The notes beneath the pieces were generated by a model. That model searched no databases, was not told the origin of the DNA, and saw only the letters and a list, made by a program, of their open reading frames with translations. Shown here piece by piece: positions 25,928-34,246 of a DNA stretch of 64,000 bases (positions within the stretch are counted from its first letter, which is position 1; the number at the start of each line of letters is the position of its first letter). Source of the stretch: Nitrospira sp. (lineage in GTDB: Bacteria; Nitrospirota; Nitrospiria; Nitrospirales; Nitrospiraceae); contig JARFXO010000002.1 of assembly GCA_029194665.1 (NCBI GenBank), positions 310,001-374,000 of the forward strand, given 5' to 3'. The translations under genes were made by a program, and so were the position numbers.

Positions 25928-26644
25928 CTACGGTGTTGCTTCCGGTGGAAGAGGATCCGCAGGAGGTTCTTGTGGCGAGGTCGGGGCCGTTGACGGAGAC
26001 GGGCCAGTCAGATTCATCGCATCGCCCGACGAATTCATCTCTTCCAAATCGATCGATTGGCCCAGTGAGCTCGGTTCCACTGGAGCGATCGGCTGATCAC
26101 GGATGGTTGGCTGTGGAGCAACCGCAAACGGCCTTGCGACAGGCCAAGCCGAGGCTACCGTAGACGGATTCGGATACTGGAATACCCAATCGTAGTGGGT
26201 CGCCTTTCCCTCAAAATGACGCACTGCGAGCGGGAAATTACCCTGCTTGATCGGTTTGTGCCTGCTCTTGCTTCGAACTCCCATAATACCGCCCATGGGT
26301 GCCCGCAGCAATTCCCACTCACCACGTCCCACAGGGTCGAGGTAGACCTTCCTCAGGAAGGGCTTGGGCGGTCTCGTGAGTTCGGCCAGTGTTTGGGGGT
26401 ACACCTCACCAGATACAACCCTTCCAGCCTTCGCACTGGCCGAGTACAGAGCCAAGGCCGTTTGAATTTCTATCCCCTTGGCCAGCAAATCTGCTTCGAG
26501 CTCCCGTTGCACCATCGTCTTCCACTGTCGAGCAGCCACCGTCATGGCAAGCCCCATAAGAGTGATGACAATCATCACCATGAGGTACGAGAACCCTGTT
26601 TCTTGCCACCTCAGCGGCGCCAAGAGGCTCCCATTATCCATCAC
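25928..26644 (-). CDS. pseudopilin-like protein with Pro-rich tail
   Basis: A 238-residue protein with a prepilin-like start: residues around 16-36 read TGFSYLMVMIVITLMGLAM, a cleavage-site Gly followed by Phe and a hydrophobic helix (the usual Glu5 is replaced). The body to about 165 contains a GspG-like 'YPQTLAELTRPP...RKVYLDPVG' segment. The last 70 residues are Pro/Ser-rich. It would be a minor pilin of the secretion system upstream. Its ATG overlaps the preceding stop (ATGA). Confidence 0.75.
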   Translation of the reverse strand: MMDNGSLLAPLRWQETGFSYLMVMIVITLMGLAMTVAARQWKTMVQRELEADLLAKGIEIQTALALYSASAKAGRVVSGEVYPQTLAELTRPPKPFLRKVYLDPVGRGEWELLRAPMGGIMGVRSKSRHKPIKQGNFPLAVRHFEGKATHYDWVFQYPNPSTVASAWPVARPFAVAPQPTIRDQPIAPVEPSSLGQSIDLEEMNSSGDAMNLTGPSPSTAPTSPQEPPADPLPPEATP

Positions 26645-27255
26645 TCCTGATCCGTTGGTTCTTCCGGTGGTTCAGCCGATGATTCTTCCGACAACGACAC
26701 CGTTTGATCCGTATAGGTCACGGTGTTTCGGATGGTCACACTGTCAGAATTGATCGCCTTGAGGATCAGATGGTTGTCGACACGATCATCGACTTTGAGC
26801 ACCAGCACCTCATCATTTCTCTTGAGCACCGCAATATCTCTATTTTTCCGGCGACTCTCGCCCACGCGAAGAAATCCGAGGTATCGATACTGCTCTAATT
26901 CCACCGCATCCTCTTGTTGCCTCAGGGTCTCGCCTGCACCCGAACCAGGCTGGTCCAGGGAAGCTGGGGCATTCCCGACTGCGAACGTGCCATCGGGACG
27001 GGGTACGGAAAAGATGTTCCGAGGCACTGTGAAATTCGCCTGACGTTGAAGGCTCATTGAAGCAAGCAAATCGAGATTGACGCGCAACCCCGTCCCTCTC
27101 GTCTCCACATGTCGCCCCACGGACGACGGGTGCCCTGTGACATTCGTGAGCGGAACACGAACAATCTCTTGTTGCGACCGCCAATGCCATACAGCCAGTC
27201 CTACCCAGAGCAAGATAAGCGAGGCAGCAAGAATCGTCTTCGTTTTCGCATCCAT
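26641..27255 (-). CDS. PilP/GspC-like inner-membrane protein
   Basis: A 204-residue protein with one N-terminal membrane helix (ILAASLILLWVGLAVW) and a periplasmic part. YRYLGFLRVGES...DIAVLKRNDEVLVLKVDDRV resembles the beta-rich homology region of GspC/PilP that contacts the secretin. The tail is acidic. Its place after the PilO-like gene is where PilP sits in pilMNOPQ operons. The family call rests on position and this strand pattern, so it is tentative. Confidence 0.6.
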   Translation of the reverse strand: MDAKTKTILAASLILLWVGLAVWHWRSQQEIVRVPLTNVTGHPSSVGRHVETRGTGLRVNLDLLASMSLQRQANFTVPRNIFSVPRPDGTFAVGNAPASLDQPGSGAGETLRQQEDAVELEQYRYLGFLRVGESRRKNRDIAVLKRNDEVLVLKVDDRVDNHLILKAINSDSVTIRNTVTYTDQTVSLSEESSAEPPEEPTDQE

Positions 27256-27257
27256 GG

Positions 27258-27833
27258 TTACTGTGCTGGTCCCGGCCCACCGGACTCCCCAGCATCGTCG
27301 CGAAGGTACGTCGCAATCCTAATATTGAATGTCAACAACTCGTCCTGAGTGCCTCCGGACCGAGTCAGCTCAAGATCCTCGATAAACACCAACTCTTCCG
27401 CCGTCTCGAGACCATAGATGAATCGGCGGAGATCCTCGTATCGTCCAGTCATCGGCCCCTGTAACAGTCCTTTCCGCGTAGTTGCGACGAGCGTAGGCTC
27501 GGTCTTATAGGACAAGGCCGGCAAGGTGACACGATCGCGCTTCGCTTCCTCTGAAATCCCAAGCGCTAACGGAGTAAAGTCGCGCTCGGCTGGAAGCAGC
27601 GCCCATACTCGGTTCAGGTCCTGCTTCGCTTTTCTTGCCTCTCGATGAGACATCAACTTCTGGCGGGTCGCGGCCCATTCCTTTTCCAAACGCTCCCGAC
27701 TGGCTTGGGCACCTGCCACACCAAGGTCCTGCACGAGAAACAGCGTGAAAAGAAGACCAAGAGCGACCCCCACCCATGGAAGCAAGGGTGCGAAGGGATG
27801 TTGCCAGAGAAAGAGCAGACGATCTCTCATCAC
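27258..27833 (-). CDS. PilO-like (GspM-like) alignment-complex protein
   Basis: A 191-residue bitopic protein: a helix at about residues 15-35 (LLPWVGVALGLLFTLFLVQDL), a coiled coil to about 85, then a ferredoxin-like fold with GPMTGRYEDLRRFIYGLETAEELVFIEDLEL, typical of PilO/GspM. It would pair with the PilN-like protein in the inner membrane. The start adjoins the PilN-like stop. Confidence 0.78.
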   Translation of the reverse strand: MMRDRLLFLWQHPFAPLLPWVGVALGLLFTLFLVQDLGVAGAQASRERLEKEWAATRQKLMSHREARKAKQDLNRVWALLPAERDFTPLALGISEEAKRDRVTLPALSYKTEPTLVATTRKGLLQGPMTGRYEDLRRFIYGLETAEELVFIEDLELTRSGGTQDELLTFNIRIATYLRDDAGESGGPGPAQ

Positions 27834-28463
27834 TCAAGCGCCTTCATGCCGGTACTGTAATGTGACGTCGAATTGCACCAACCCGCTCGGTCCGACACGA
27901 TGCTGCGCCAGAATCGGGTCCTTAAATGTTGCGTGCCCCTGGAGTCCGACGGTGAAACTCGTGATGTCTTCCAGGCTCATCGCGATTCCCGTGAGTCGAA
28001 CCATAGTACCGGCTTGATCGAGGCGAACACTGTTGAGAGCAAGGCGTGAAGGGATCGCCTGTTCCAATTCGGTCAAAAACTTTGTCCATGAAAAGGTTCT
28101 TTTTTCAAGCAGCTGATTGGCCAACTCAACCTCAAGGGACAGCCCCTTCAACGCCTCTTCAGACAAATCAATACCTTCTTGTCGGGCCTCTGCAATCACG
28201 TCTAGGTCCTGTTGCCGTACTGCATCCAATTCTACTTGGATGGTCAGAGATTCTTGATGGGTGAGGATCACTTGCCTGAAGTCCCAACTAATCCCTGTCA
28301 GAAGCAGGACACAGCTTCCGATCAAGAGCATTCGAATCGGAGCGACCACCGGCCGATAACGACGGCTCAGATTCATCCGGAATTGATCATCGGCACCGCG
28401 CAGCAATGGAATTGACTTGAGTGATTCAACGAACCGAGAGACTCTGGAACTCATGATCGTCAT
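27834..28463 (-). CDS. PilN-like alignment-complex protein
   Basis: A 209-residue bitopic protein. A cytoplasmic start of about 40 residues (MNLSRRYRPV, near the PilM-binding motif position) precedes a helix (MLLIGSCVLLLTGISW), a coiled coil, and a periplasmic PilN fold (FLTELEQAIPSRLALNSVRLDQAG, VRLTGIAMSLEDITSF). The last pattern is diagnostic for PilN/GspL-C. It would bridge the PilM-like protein and the PilO-like protein. Confidence 0.82.
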   Translation of the reverse strand: MTIMSSRVSRFVESLKSIPLLRGADDQFRMNLSRRYRPVVAPIRMLLIGSCVLLLTGISWDFRQVILTHQESLTIQVELDAVRQQDLDVIAEARQEGIDLSEEALKGLSLEVELANQLLEKRTFSWTKFLTELEQAIPSRLALNSVRLDQAGTMVRLTGIAMSLEDITSFTVGLQGHATFKDPILAQHRVGPSGLVQFDVTLQYRHEGA

Positions 28464-28464
28464 G

Positions 28465-29463
28465 CTAGAACAACCCAGCCATCGCAGCCAACGATGTCAT
28501 CCCTTGGTGACTCCCTTTGGCCACTTGGCCAAGGACCTCGATCGATTCCCAGCCTAGATGTTCGACGGACAGTCGGAGCTCTGCCTCAATCAATTCTTGA
28601 AAAGCCGAAATGTCTCCGTCTGCACAAATCACGGCTTCCTTAACGACCGCCGAGGGATGTTGCTGTTGACAGATCTCTAATGACGCGCAGCATTCCATAA
28701 GAATCTTGTTCAGCATGTCGGGTTTCACAAGCGCTTGAGCCACCTCGACCCCCAACAGCTTGCACCGGTAGAACAGCAAGCGTCCTCGTTGACAAATCAT
28801 GGTCGTCAAGGCTCGATCCGCTAGGTTGATCCACAGACACTCTCGGCCTCGCCAACGAGATCTCCCTAAAGCCCTTCTCCATAGATCGAAGATCCGTAGG
28901 CTCGTCATCCCCACTTCTTGAGGGATGAGCCCGACAGATTCACACAGAGACTCATACTGCTCCAGCACTGATTCCTGGGCCGCGACCGCCAGCACAGTAT
29001 AGGCTGGTCCTTTACCTCCCGAGCGATCATGAAATACCTGGAACGAGACTCTCGCATCGTTTAGTGGGAACAGTTGCTCTTGACCAAGCAGCCAGCGGAT
29101 CAGTGCATCGCGTTCCTCGCGCCTGACAGGGATCCTCTCGAGCTGCAGGACCGTCGCTCGCACCGCCGTGTCAGGCAGCAACACTCCAATTCGTCGAGGA
29201 AGCTCAGAGAAGATTGCTCCCCCGACCGCATGGTGAACCGACTCTGAGGCCGTTAGGGCACGAATACGATTTGCCAATTCCGACGGGTCGGACACATTCT
29301 CCTCAGTTGGAGAAGGTTTGATCATGCCATCGGAAAGCGGTGACATGACGCACGTATGTCGACGCTGTCCACGCCAATTGCGCTCGGTTTCCGCCCACGC
29401 GATCGAGTCGGTTCCGAATTTCAAGCAACGCTGTGGTCGGCTGCTGGCCCATTGCCACATCAC
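28465..29463 (-). CDS. PilM-like actin-fold protein
   Basis: A 332-residue cytoplasmic protein. RIGVLLPDTAVRATVLQLERIPV and the REERDALIRWLLGQEQLFPL segment match PilM-type proteins, which bind the N-terminus of PilN. LAVAAQESVLEQYESLCESVGL also fits PilM. The phosphate-1 loop is weak, suggesting that ATP binding may be lost. The gene sits between GspE and PilN with 1-base spacings, so it is one operon. Confidence 0.78.
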   Translation of the reverse strand: MMWQWASSRPQRCLKFGTDSIAWAETERNWRGQRRHTCVMSPLSDGMIKPSPTEENVSDPSELANRIRALTASESVHHAVGGAIFSELPRRIGVLLPDTAVRATVLQLERIPVRREERDALIRWLLGQEQLFPLNDARVSFQVFHDRSGGKGPAYTVLAVAAQESVLEQYESLCESVGLIPQEVGMTSLRIFDLWRRALGRSRWRGRECLWINLADRALTTMICQRGRLLFYRCKLLGVEVAQALVKPDMLNKILMECCASLEICQQQHPSAVVKEAVICADGDISAFQELIEAELRLSVEHLGWESIEVLGQVAKGSHQGMTSLAAMAGLF

Positions 29464-29464
29464 A

Positions 29465-31192
29465 TCACCCTTCCTCGCTGAACGTCACACGATTGATTTC
29501 TCGCAGCGACGTCTCCCCATTCAACACTTTTTTCAGCGCCGACTGCCGCAGCGTAATCATTCCATCGGTCACGGCCCGATATCGGATTTCTGAAAGTGGT
29601 CGCTCGGCATGAATCATTTCTTTGATCTCGTCCGTCAAATCAAGAAATTCCGTGATGCATTTTCTCCCCCGATACCCTGTGCCATGACATTGTGGGCACC
29701 CCTTTCCTTCGTAGAACGGCGTATCCTTGTATTGCTCATAGTCCAATCCTGATTCCTCAATAAGGGCCTGTTGTACCTTGCCTGGCGTCCGACATGACGG
29801 ACATAGGATTCGGACAAGCCGCTGCGCCAACACGCAGTTGAGAGCGGCCAACAAATTATAGGTGTCAATCTCCATCGACGCGAACCGCCCGATGACGTCG
29901 AACACATTGTTCGCATGCACCGTTGTCAACACAAGATGCCCGGTCAGGGCCGATTGGATCGCTATCTGCGCCGTCTCGGCGTCTCGAATTTCGCCGACCA
30001 TAATTTTGTCAGGATCATGACGAAGGATGGAGCGGAGACCACGGGCAAACGTGACTCCTTTCTTTTCATTGACGGGAATCTGCACCACTCCTGAGAGTTG
30101 GTATTCAACGGGATCTTCGATTGTAATCAGCTTATCCTCGAGCGTATTCATCTCGGATATCGCGGCGTACAGCGTCGTCGTCTTCCCGCTTCCGGTTGGC
30201 CCTGTTACCAATACCATGCCATAGGGGCGAGTAATGGCTTTCCTGAATCGTTTCAGATCTTCCGGATTAAATCCAAGCCGTTCGAGCTTCAAAGACGACA
30301 CTCCGGTCGCAATCGAGTCCCGGTCCAATATTCGAATCACGACCGACTCGCCGAAGACGCTGGGCAGAATAGAGACGCGAAAATCCACCGTCTTTCGATC
30401 CAGCCTCATGCGGAAGCTCCCATCTTGAGGCACCCGACGCTCCGCAATGTCGAGCTCGGACATGACCTTCAAGCGAGACACCAAAGGAGCATGCAATCGA
30501 ATATCCAGCGGCTCCATGGCTGGAATCAGAATGCCGTCGACACGAAGCTTGACTTTCGTCGCACGATCTGCAGCTTCGATGTGGATGTCGCTTGCGCGGC
30601 GCTGCATCGCACTCAGCAAAATCGAATCCAGCAGTTTCACGGCCGGACTCTGCTCTTCCCCCGTATGATCGAGATTTGGAATTTCTTCTCCTCGATCATC
30701 TTCTTTCAGCAAGATCGACCGATACTCCGCTTCCAGCTCACGGAGTACTTGCCTCGATCCTTCACTGCGTTCCAGCGCCGCCAGAATTGCGCGCTTGGAG
30801 CTGACGACTCGATCCAGCGGCTTTCCGATGAGGAGCTCCAATTCGTCGAGTGCGAGCAGGTTTTGTGGATCGGCAAGGGCGATCGTCAGAGTTCCGGAAC
30901 GCTCAGCCATTGGCACAAAGGGGAACCGCTGCATCAACTTGATCGAGATGGTTTCGTAGTATCGTGGATCGACCTGAAAATCCGTCAGCGGATCATAGGG
31001 AAGACCGTATTGAACAGCCAGGGCATGAGCCAATTGATCCTCCGAGAGAAGCCCTTCGCTAATCAGCGTTTGTCCTAAGGCGACGGACGCTCCGTTCAAT
31101 CGGCGCAAGATATCCTCGACCGAGTGCTGTGTGAGCATTCCCTGGTCCACCAGGACCTCGGCAAGTGATGGCCTCGAAAGCCTACGCGGCAT
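29465..31192 (-). CDS. GspE/PilB-family assembly ATPase
   Basis: A 575-residue hexameric ATPase. The MshEN/GspE_N domain spans about residues 1-150 (QGMLTQHSVEDIL, LAVQYGLPYDPL). The ATPase core has Walker A GPTGSGKTTTL, the Asp box (ITIEDPVEYQL), Walker B (IMVGEIRDAETA) and the His box (TGHLVLTTVHANN). A four-Cys zinc site, CPSC...CPQC, lies near 470-510 as in GspE and PilB. It powers pilus or pseudopilus assembly. No PilT-type retraction ATPase is in the operon. Confidence 0.95.
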   Translation of the reverse strand: MPRRLSRPSLAEVLVDQGMLTQHSVEDILRRLNGASVALGQTLISEGLLSEDQLAHALAVQYGLPYDPLTDFQVDPRYYETISIKLMQRFPFVPMAERSGTLTIALADPQNLLALDELELLIGKPLDRVVSSKRAILAALERSEGSRQVLRELEAEYRSILLKEDDRGEEIPNLDHTGEEQSPAVKLLDSILLSAMQRRASDIHIEAADRATKVKLRVDGILIPAMEPLDIRLHAPLVSRLKVMSELDIAERRVPQDGSFRMRLDRKTVDFRVSILPSVFGESVVIRILDRDSIATGVSSLKLERLGFNPEDLKRFRKAITRPYGMVLVTGPTGSGKTTTLYAAISEMNTLEDKLITIEDPVEYQLSGVVQIPVNEKKGVTFARGLRSILRHDPDKIMVGEIRDAETAQIAIQSALTGHLVLTTVHANNVFDVIGRFASMEIDTYNLLAALNCVLAQRLVRILCPSCRTPGKVQQALIEESGLDYEQYKDTPFYEGKGCPQCHGTGYRGRKCITEFLDLTDEIKEMIHAERPLSEIRYRAVTDGMITLRQSALKKVLNGETSLREINRVTFSEEG

Positions 31193-31256
31193 ACGCGACC
31201 CCTCTCATCATCGTGTCCTCGACGTCCTTAGATCCCACTCCCCCTTTGCTCCTACT

Positions 31257-32474
31257 CTAACCGCCGACGGTCCCAGCCATCTGAAATACCGGTAGGTACA
31301 TCACAATGACAATCCCGCCGACTAACACACCCATAACAAGCAGCAAGACCGGCTCTATCCAGGCGGTGAGCTCCGCAAGCTTCGTATCCAGATCAGCCTC
31401 ATAAAACTCCGCGACGTCCCGCAGCATCGTATCAAGCGAACCCGTTTCTTCCCCTACCGATAACATTTCGATCGCGAGTCTTGGGAGCACTCTGGAACGA
31501 TCCAATGCATCAGCCAGTGTCGCACCCTCACGAATCTCATTGACGGCTCTGATCGTTGTTTGTGAAATCCATCTATTTGAAACGGCTCCTCGTGCACCTT
31601 GCAAGGCATCAATGAGCGGGATGCCTCCCGCAAGCATCGTTCCGAGCGTACGCGTAAGCTGAATGGTATTGTGTTCGGCTGCAATCAGACCCAGAAAGGG
31701 GAGATTCAGTACAAGCCGATCGATCGCCAGCTGTCCTGCCGGGGTGGTGTAGTAGGTATGGATTCCAATCATGATGCCGATCGCGGCGACTACGGCGGGC
31801 ACTATCCGTGACTCCGCATGCATGACCATATCAAGCAAGACCTGAGTCGCCCATGGTAAGGTCTTCGCTGATTCTCCATAGACCGATACGAAAGTCGGCA
31901 TGACATAGATCAACAGGAAACCGACCACGGCCAGGCCGATACCGATGAGAACGATGGGATAGGAGATCGCCTTCTTCACCTTCTGACGAAGCCCGACCAT
32001 CAGCTTTAGATACGCAACGTACCGCTGTAGCACCTCCGGAAGATTGCCCGATTGCTCTCCTGCCTTTACCGTAGCGACATAGAGTTCCGGGAAATATACA
32101 GGGTGTTTAGTTAAAGCATCCGAGGCAGAGGCTCCGCCTCGGATGTCTTCTCGTACGTCACATAATATCCGCTGAAATCCAGCATGGCCGGCTCGTTCGA
32201 TCAGGAGATCCCAGATGCGCATTATGGGTAGCCCGGACTTGACCAGAGCCAATAACTCTTGATTGAAGACTAAGAACTGACCCAGCGGAAGCTTTCCCCA
32301 TGACCACGACGGCTGCGTCCTGACGGAGGTGACTCCCCGACGGTGAAGATTGAAGACCAACAACCCTTGTGACTCTAGCTTGGCACGAACCAACGATTCA
32401 TTTTCCCCTTTCACCTGCCCATGGATTGTGGACCCATCAGGACGTGCGACTCGATACGCAAATACTGCCATCAA
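31257..32474 (-). CDS. GspF/PilC-family inner-membrane platform protein
   Basis: A 405-residue protein with the duplicated GspF fold (about residues 70-190 and 270-400). PVYFPELYVATVKAGEQSGNLPEVLQR and its C-terminal counterpart LAIEMLSVGEETGSLDTMLRDVAEFYE are the family's paired signatures. Three membrane helices lie near 170, 220 and 380. It is the rotor-like platform turned by the GspE ATPase. The gene follows the LysM gene by 77 bases. Confidence 0.95.
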   Translation of the reverse strand: MMAVFAYRVARPDGSTIHGQVKGENESLVRAKLESQGLLVFNLHRRGVTSVRTQPSWSWGKLPLGQFLVFNQELLALVKSGLPIMRIWDLLIERAGHAGFQRILCDVREDIRGGASASDALTKHPVYFPELYVATVKAGEQSGNLPEVLQRYVAYLKLMVGLRQKVKKAISYPIVLIGIGLAVVGFLLIYVMPTFVSVYGESAKTLPWATQVLLDMVMHAESRIVPAVVAAIGIMIGIHTYYTTPAGQLAIDRLVLNLPFLGLIAAEHNTIQLTRTLGTMLAGGIPLIDALQGARGAVSNRWISQTTIRAVNEIREGATLADALDRSRVLPRLAIEMLSVGEETGSLDTMLRDVAEFYEADLDTKLAELTAWIEPVLLLVMGVLVGGIVIVMYLPVFQMAGTVGG

Positions 32475-32551
32475 TCTGGACCTTCAGGATTTGCCGCTAG
32501 TCCATCGTGCGCCACCACATTCGTTCGCCCTCGGACACTTCACTAGGGGGC

Positions 32552-33370
32552 TCAGTGAGCCAAGAGAGCTTGACCAACTTGAATACGGTCGTTCGGCAGC
32601 GCGTTGCGAACCATGAGGCGTCTGACAGAAGTGTGATGTCGGCGTGCGATACTCCACAACGTATCCCCAGACTTGACTACTACCTGTATGCGAGATCCGA
32701 CAGTTGCCGATGGAGAACTCCGCTGTGGATCGTCGACCGAGGATGAACTCGATACCTCGGGCGCCGATCCCGAGACAACCAGTGTGCCCTCCTCCAGAGC
32801 TGCCGACAGAGCATCCTGCTGGGGGCCGACAGTCGCCAACTCCAGTTGCCCAGCGTTTGGAGAAACCATAGTCACGGGAGACACATTTCCCTTCACCTGC
32901 CTCCCAACTTTCGATAACTGCTTTTGAAGCTGCTTCCGTTGATTCTGCAGTGCGGCTCTGGTCCGCCCCACCTCTTCCCGTTCGGATCGAGCGCTGCTTA
33001 GTTCTTCCCGCTGGAGATCAATCACATGACGAGCTTCCGTCAACCGACGTTCCGCCTCCCGAATCCGCCCTTCGATCTGCGCTCGGACGATCTGCACATC
33101 AGCCAATTCCTGACGCCGTGCGCCGGCCTCTGCTCTCAACTCGGCAACCGTTCGCTGGGCATCCCGCAAGGAGGTCTTGAGGGTATCTACCGTGAGTTGG
33201 AGATCCGACATCTCCGGTTCTTTCATGATGGTGGGCTCGAGCTGACTACAGGCCGACATTCCAAGCAACAGGATCCCCACGAACCTATTCCCCCATTCTC
33301 CCCTCACTCGAAACGCTTCGTGCCAGGGGCGGAATCTACTCTGAGGCGATCTCACGCGCCTGTTCACCAT
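32552..33370 (-). CDS. LysM lipoprotein with coiled coil
   Basis: A 272-residue protein. A hydrophobic segment ending LLLGMSAC suggests a lipoprotein signal, but it starts about 28 residues in, so the true start may be internal. A coiled coil runs from about 55 to 145 (RREELSS-like heptads rich in Arg/Glu/Leu). The C-terminal 45 residues are a LysM peptidoglycan-binding domain (VVKSGDTLWSIARRHHTS, then NDRIQVGQALL). It would tether the secretion apparatus to the wall, as FimV/TsaP-like proteins do. It overlaps the pseudopilin gene by 7 bases. Confidence 0.82.
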   Translation of the reverse strand: MVNRRVRSPQSRFRPWHEAFRVRGEWGNRFVGILLLGMSACSQLEPTIMKEPEMSDLQLTVDTLKTSLRDAQRTVAELRAEAGARRQELADVQIVRAQIEGRIREAERRLTEARHVIDLQREELSSARSEREEVGRTRAALQNQRKQLQKQLSKVGRQVKGNVSPVTMVSPNAGQLELATVGPQQDALSAALEEGTLVVSGSAPEVSSSSSVDDPQRSSPSATVGSRIQVVVKSGDTLWSIARRHHTSVRRLMVRNALPNDRIQVGQALLAH

Positions 33371-33765
33371 TGGTTATATGGAGTCCCGTTTGTCCCAACA
33401 AGGTCCGACCCCGAATACACATCAAAGATGCCACCCTCTGTTGGTTCAACGATCTGTTGCCAAGAACTCGGCGAATTCGTAAAGGGGTCTTTAGGTAGGG
33501 CTCGCAGATATCCTGCAGTTACCAGACCATCCAAAGCCGGAGGGTACTTCCCTTTGTCCGCACGATGATGGTCCAACAAGTCGCGCAGCGTGAAAAGATC
33601 TTGCCGCAACACCGTCTCCCGAGCTTTGATCGAGGATGATTGATAGGACGGAACGGCAATAGTAGCCAAAATGCCGATAATGGACACGGTGATCATAACT
33701 TCAACCAGTGTAAAACCCTTTGCATTCCATCTACCCACCTTACCAATCCTGGTACTTGGTACCAT
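33364..33765 (-). CDS. GspG-like pseudopilin
   Basis: A 133-residue pseudopilin. The prepilin peptidase site is NAKG-FTLVEVMITV with Glu5 present. The start region reads VSIIGILATIAVPSY, and the body has the GspG pattern TLRDLLDHHRADKGKYPPALDGLV, LPKDPFTNSP and a final DVYSGS. It is probably the major subunit of the pseudopilus. It overlaps the previous pseudopilin gene by 26 bases. Confidence 0.9.
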   Translation of the reverse strand: MVPSTRIGKVGRWNAKGFTLVEVMITVSIIGILATIAVPSYQSSSIKARETVLRQDLFTLRDLLDHHRADKGKYPPALDGLVTAGYLRALPKDPFTNSPSSWQQIVEPTEGGIFDVYSGSDLVGTNGTPYNQW

Positions 33766-34246
33766 CGAGTGCCAACCCCTCTCTTTGTGTCATCACATCG
33801 TAGACATCTTCACCGCACCAGCTAGACGGCTTCGGACGATCTTTGTAACAACGCAGAGCCCAATCGGATTTACCTGTGAGTGGGTCGATTGGCATCACCC
33901 GTAAATAGCGCCTTACCGTGGTGCCTCGAACCGTCGCCTCTTCTCCCGACAGCTGTACTCCTAACAGAGTATCGAGGGACTTCGGATAGCCGTACTGCCC
34001 TGTGATTTCCTTACACACCAACCTATTCTTCAGACAGACCGCTCCAAGTAAGACATCTCCATCGCGATTCCATTCCATTTTGAACAGATCGATTGCGCCG
34101 CGAATGGTCCGAAGATGTTGGCGCAGCTCAATCTCCTGGGCTCTTTTCGTTGATATCTTGCTCAACGGCATGGCGACCGAAGCCAAGAGTACAATGATTG
34201 CCATGGTGACGAGAATCTCGATGAGTGTGAACCCGCCCTCGCTCAC
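33740..34246 (-). CDS. second GspG-like pseudopilin
   Basis: A 168-residue pseudopilin with a very short leader, MSEGG-FTLIEILVTMAII, and Glu5 present. The body has IRGAIDLFKMEWNRDGD, YPKSLDTLLG, LRVMPIDPLTGKSDW and a final DVMTQREG. It is longer than GspG by an insertion carrying two cysteines (VCLKNRLVCK). Its ATG overlaps the secretin stop (ATGA). Confidence 0.88.
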   Translation of the reverse strand: MSEGGFTLIEILVTMAIIVLLASVAMPLSKISTKRAQEIELRQHLRTIRGAIDLFKMEWNRDGDVLLGAVCLKNRLVCKEITGQYGYPKSLDTLLGVQLSGEEATVRGTTVRRYLRVMPIDPLTGKSDWALRCYKDRPKPSSWCGEDVYDVMTQREGLALDGTKYQDW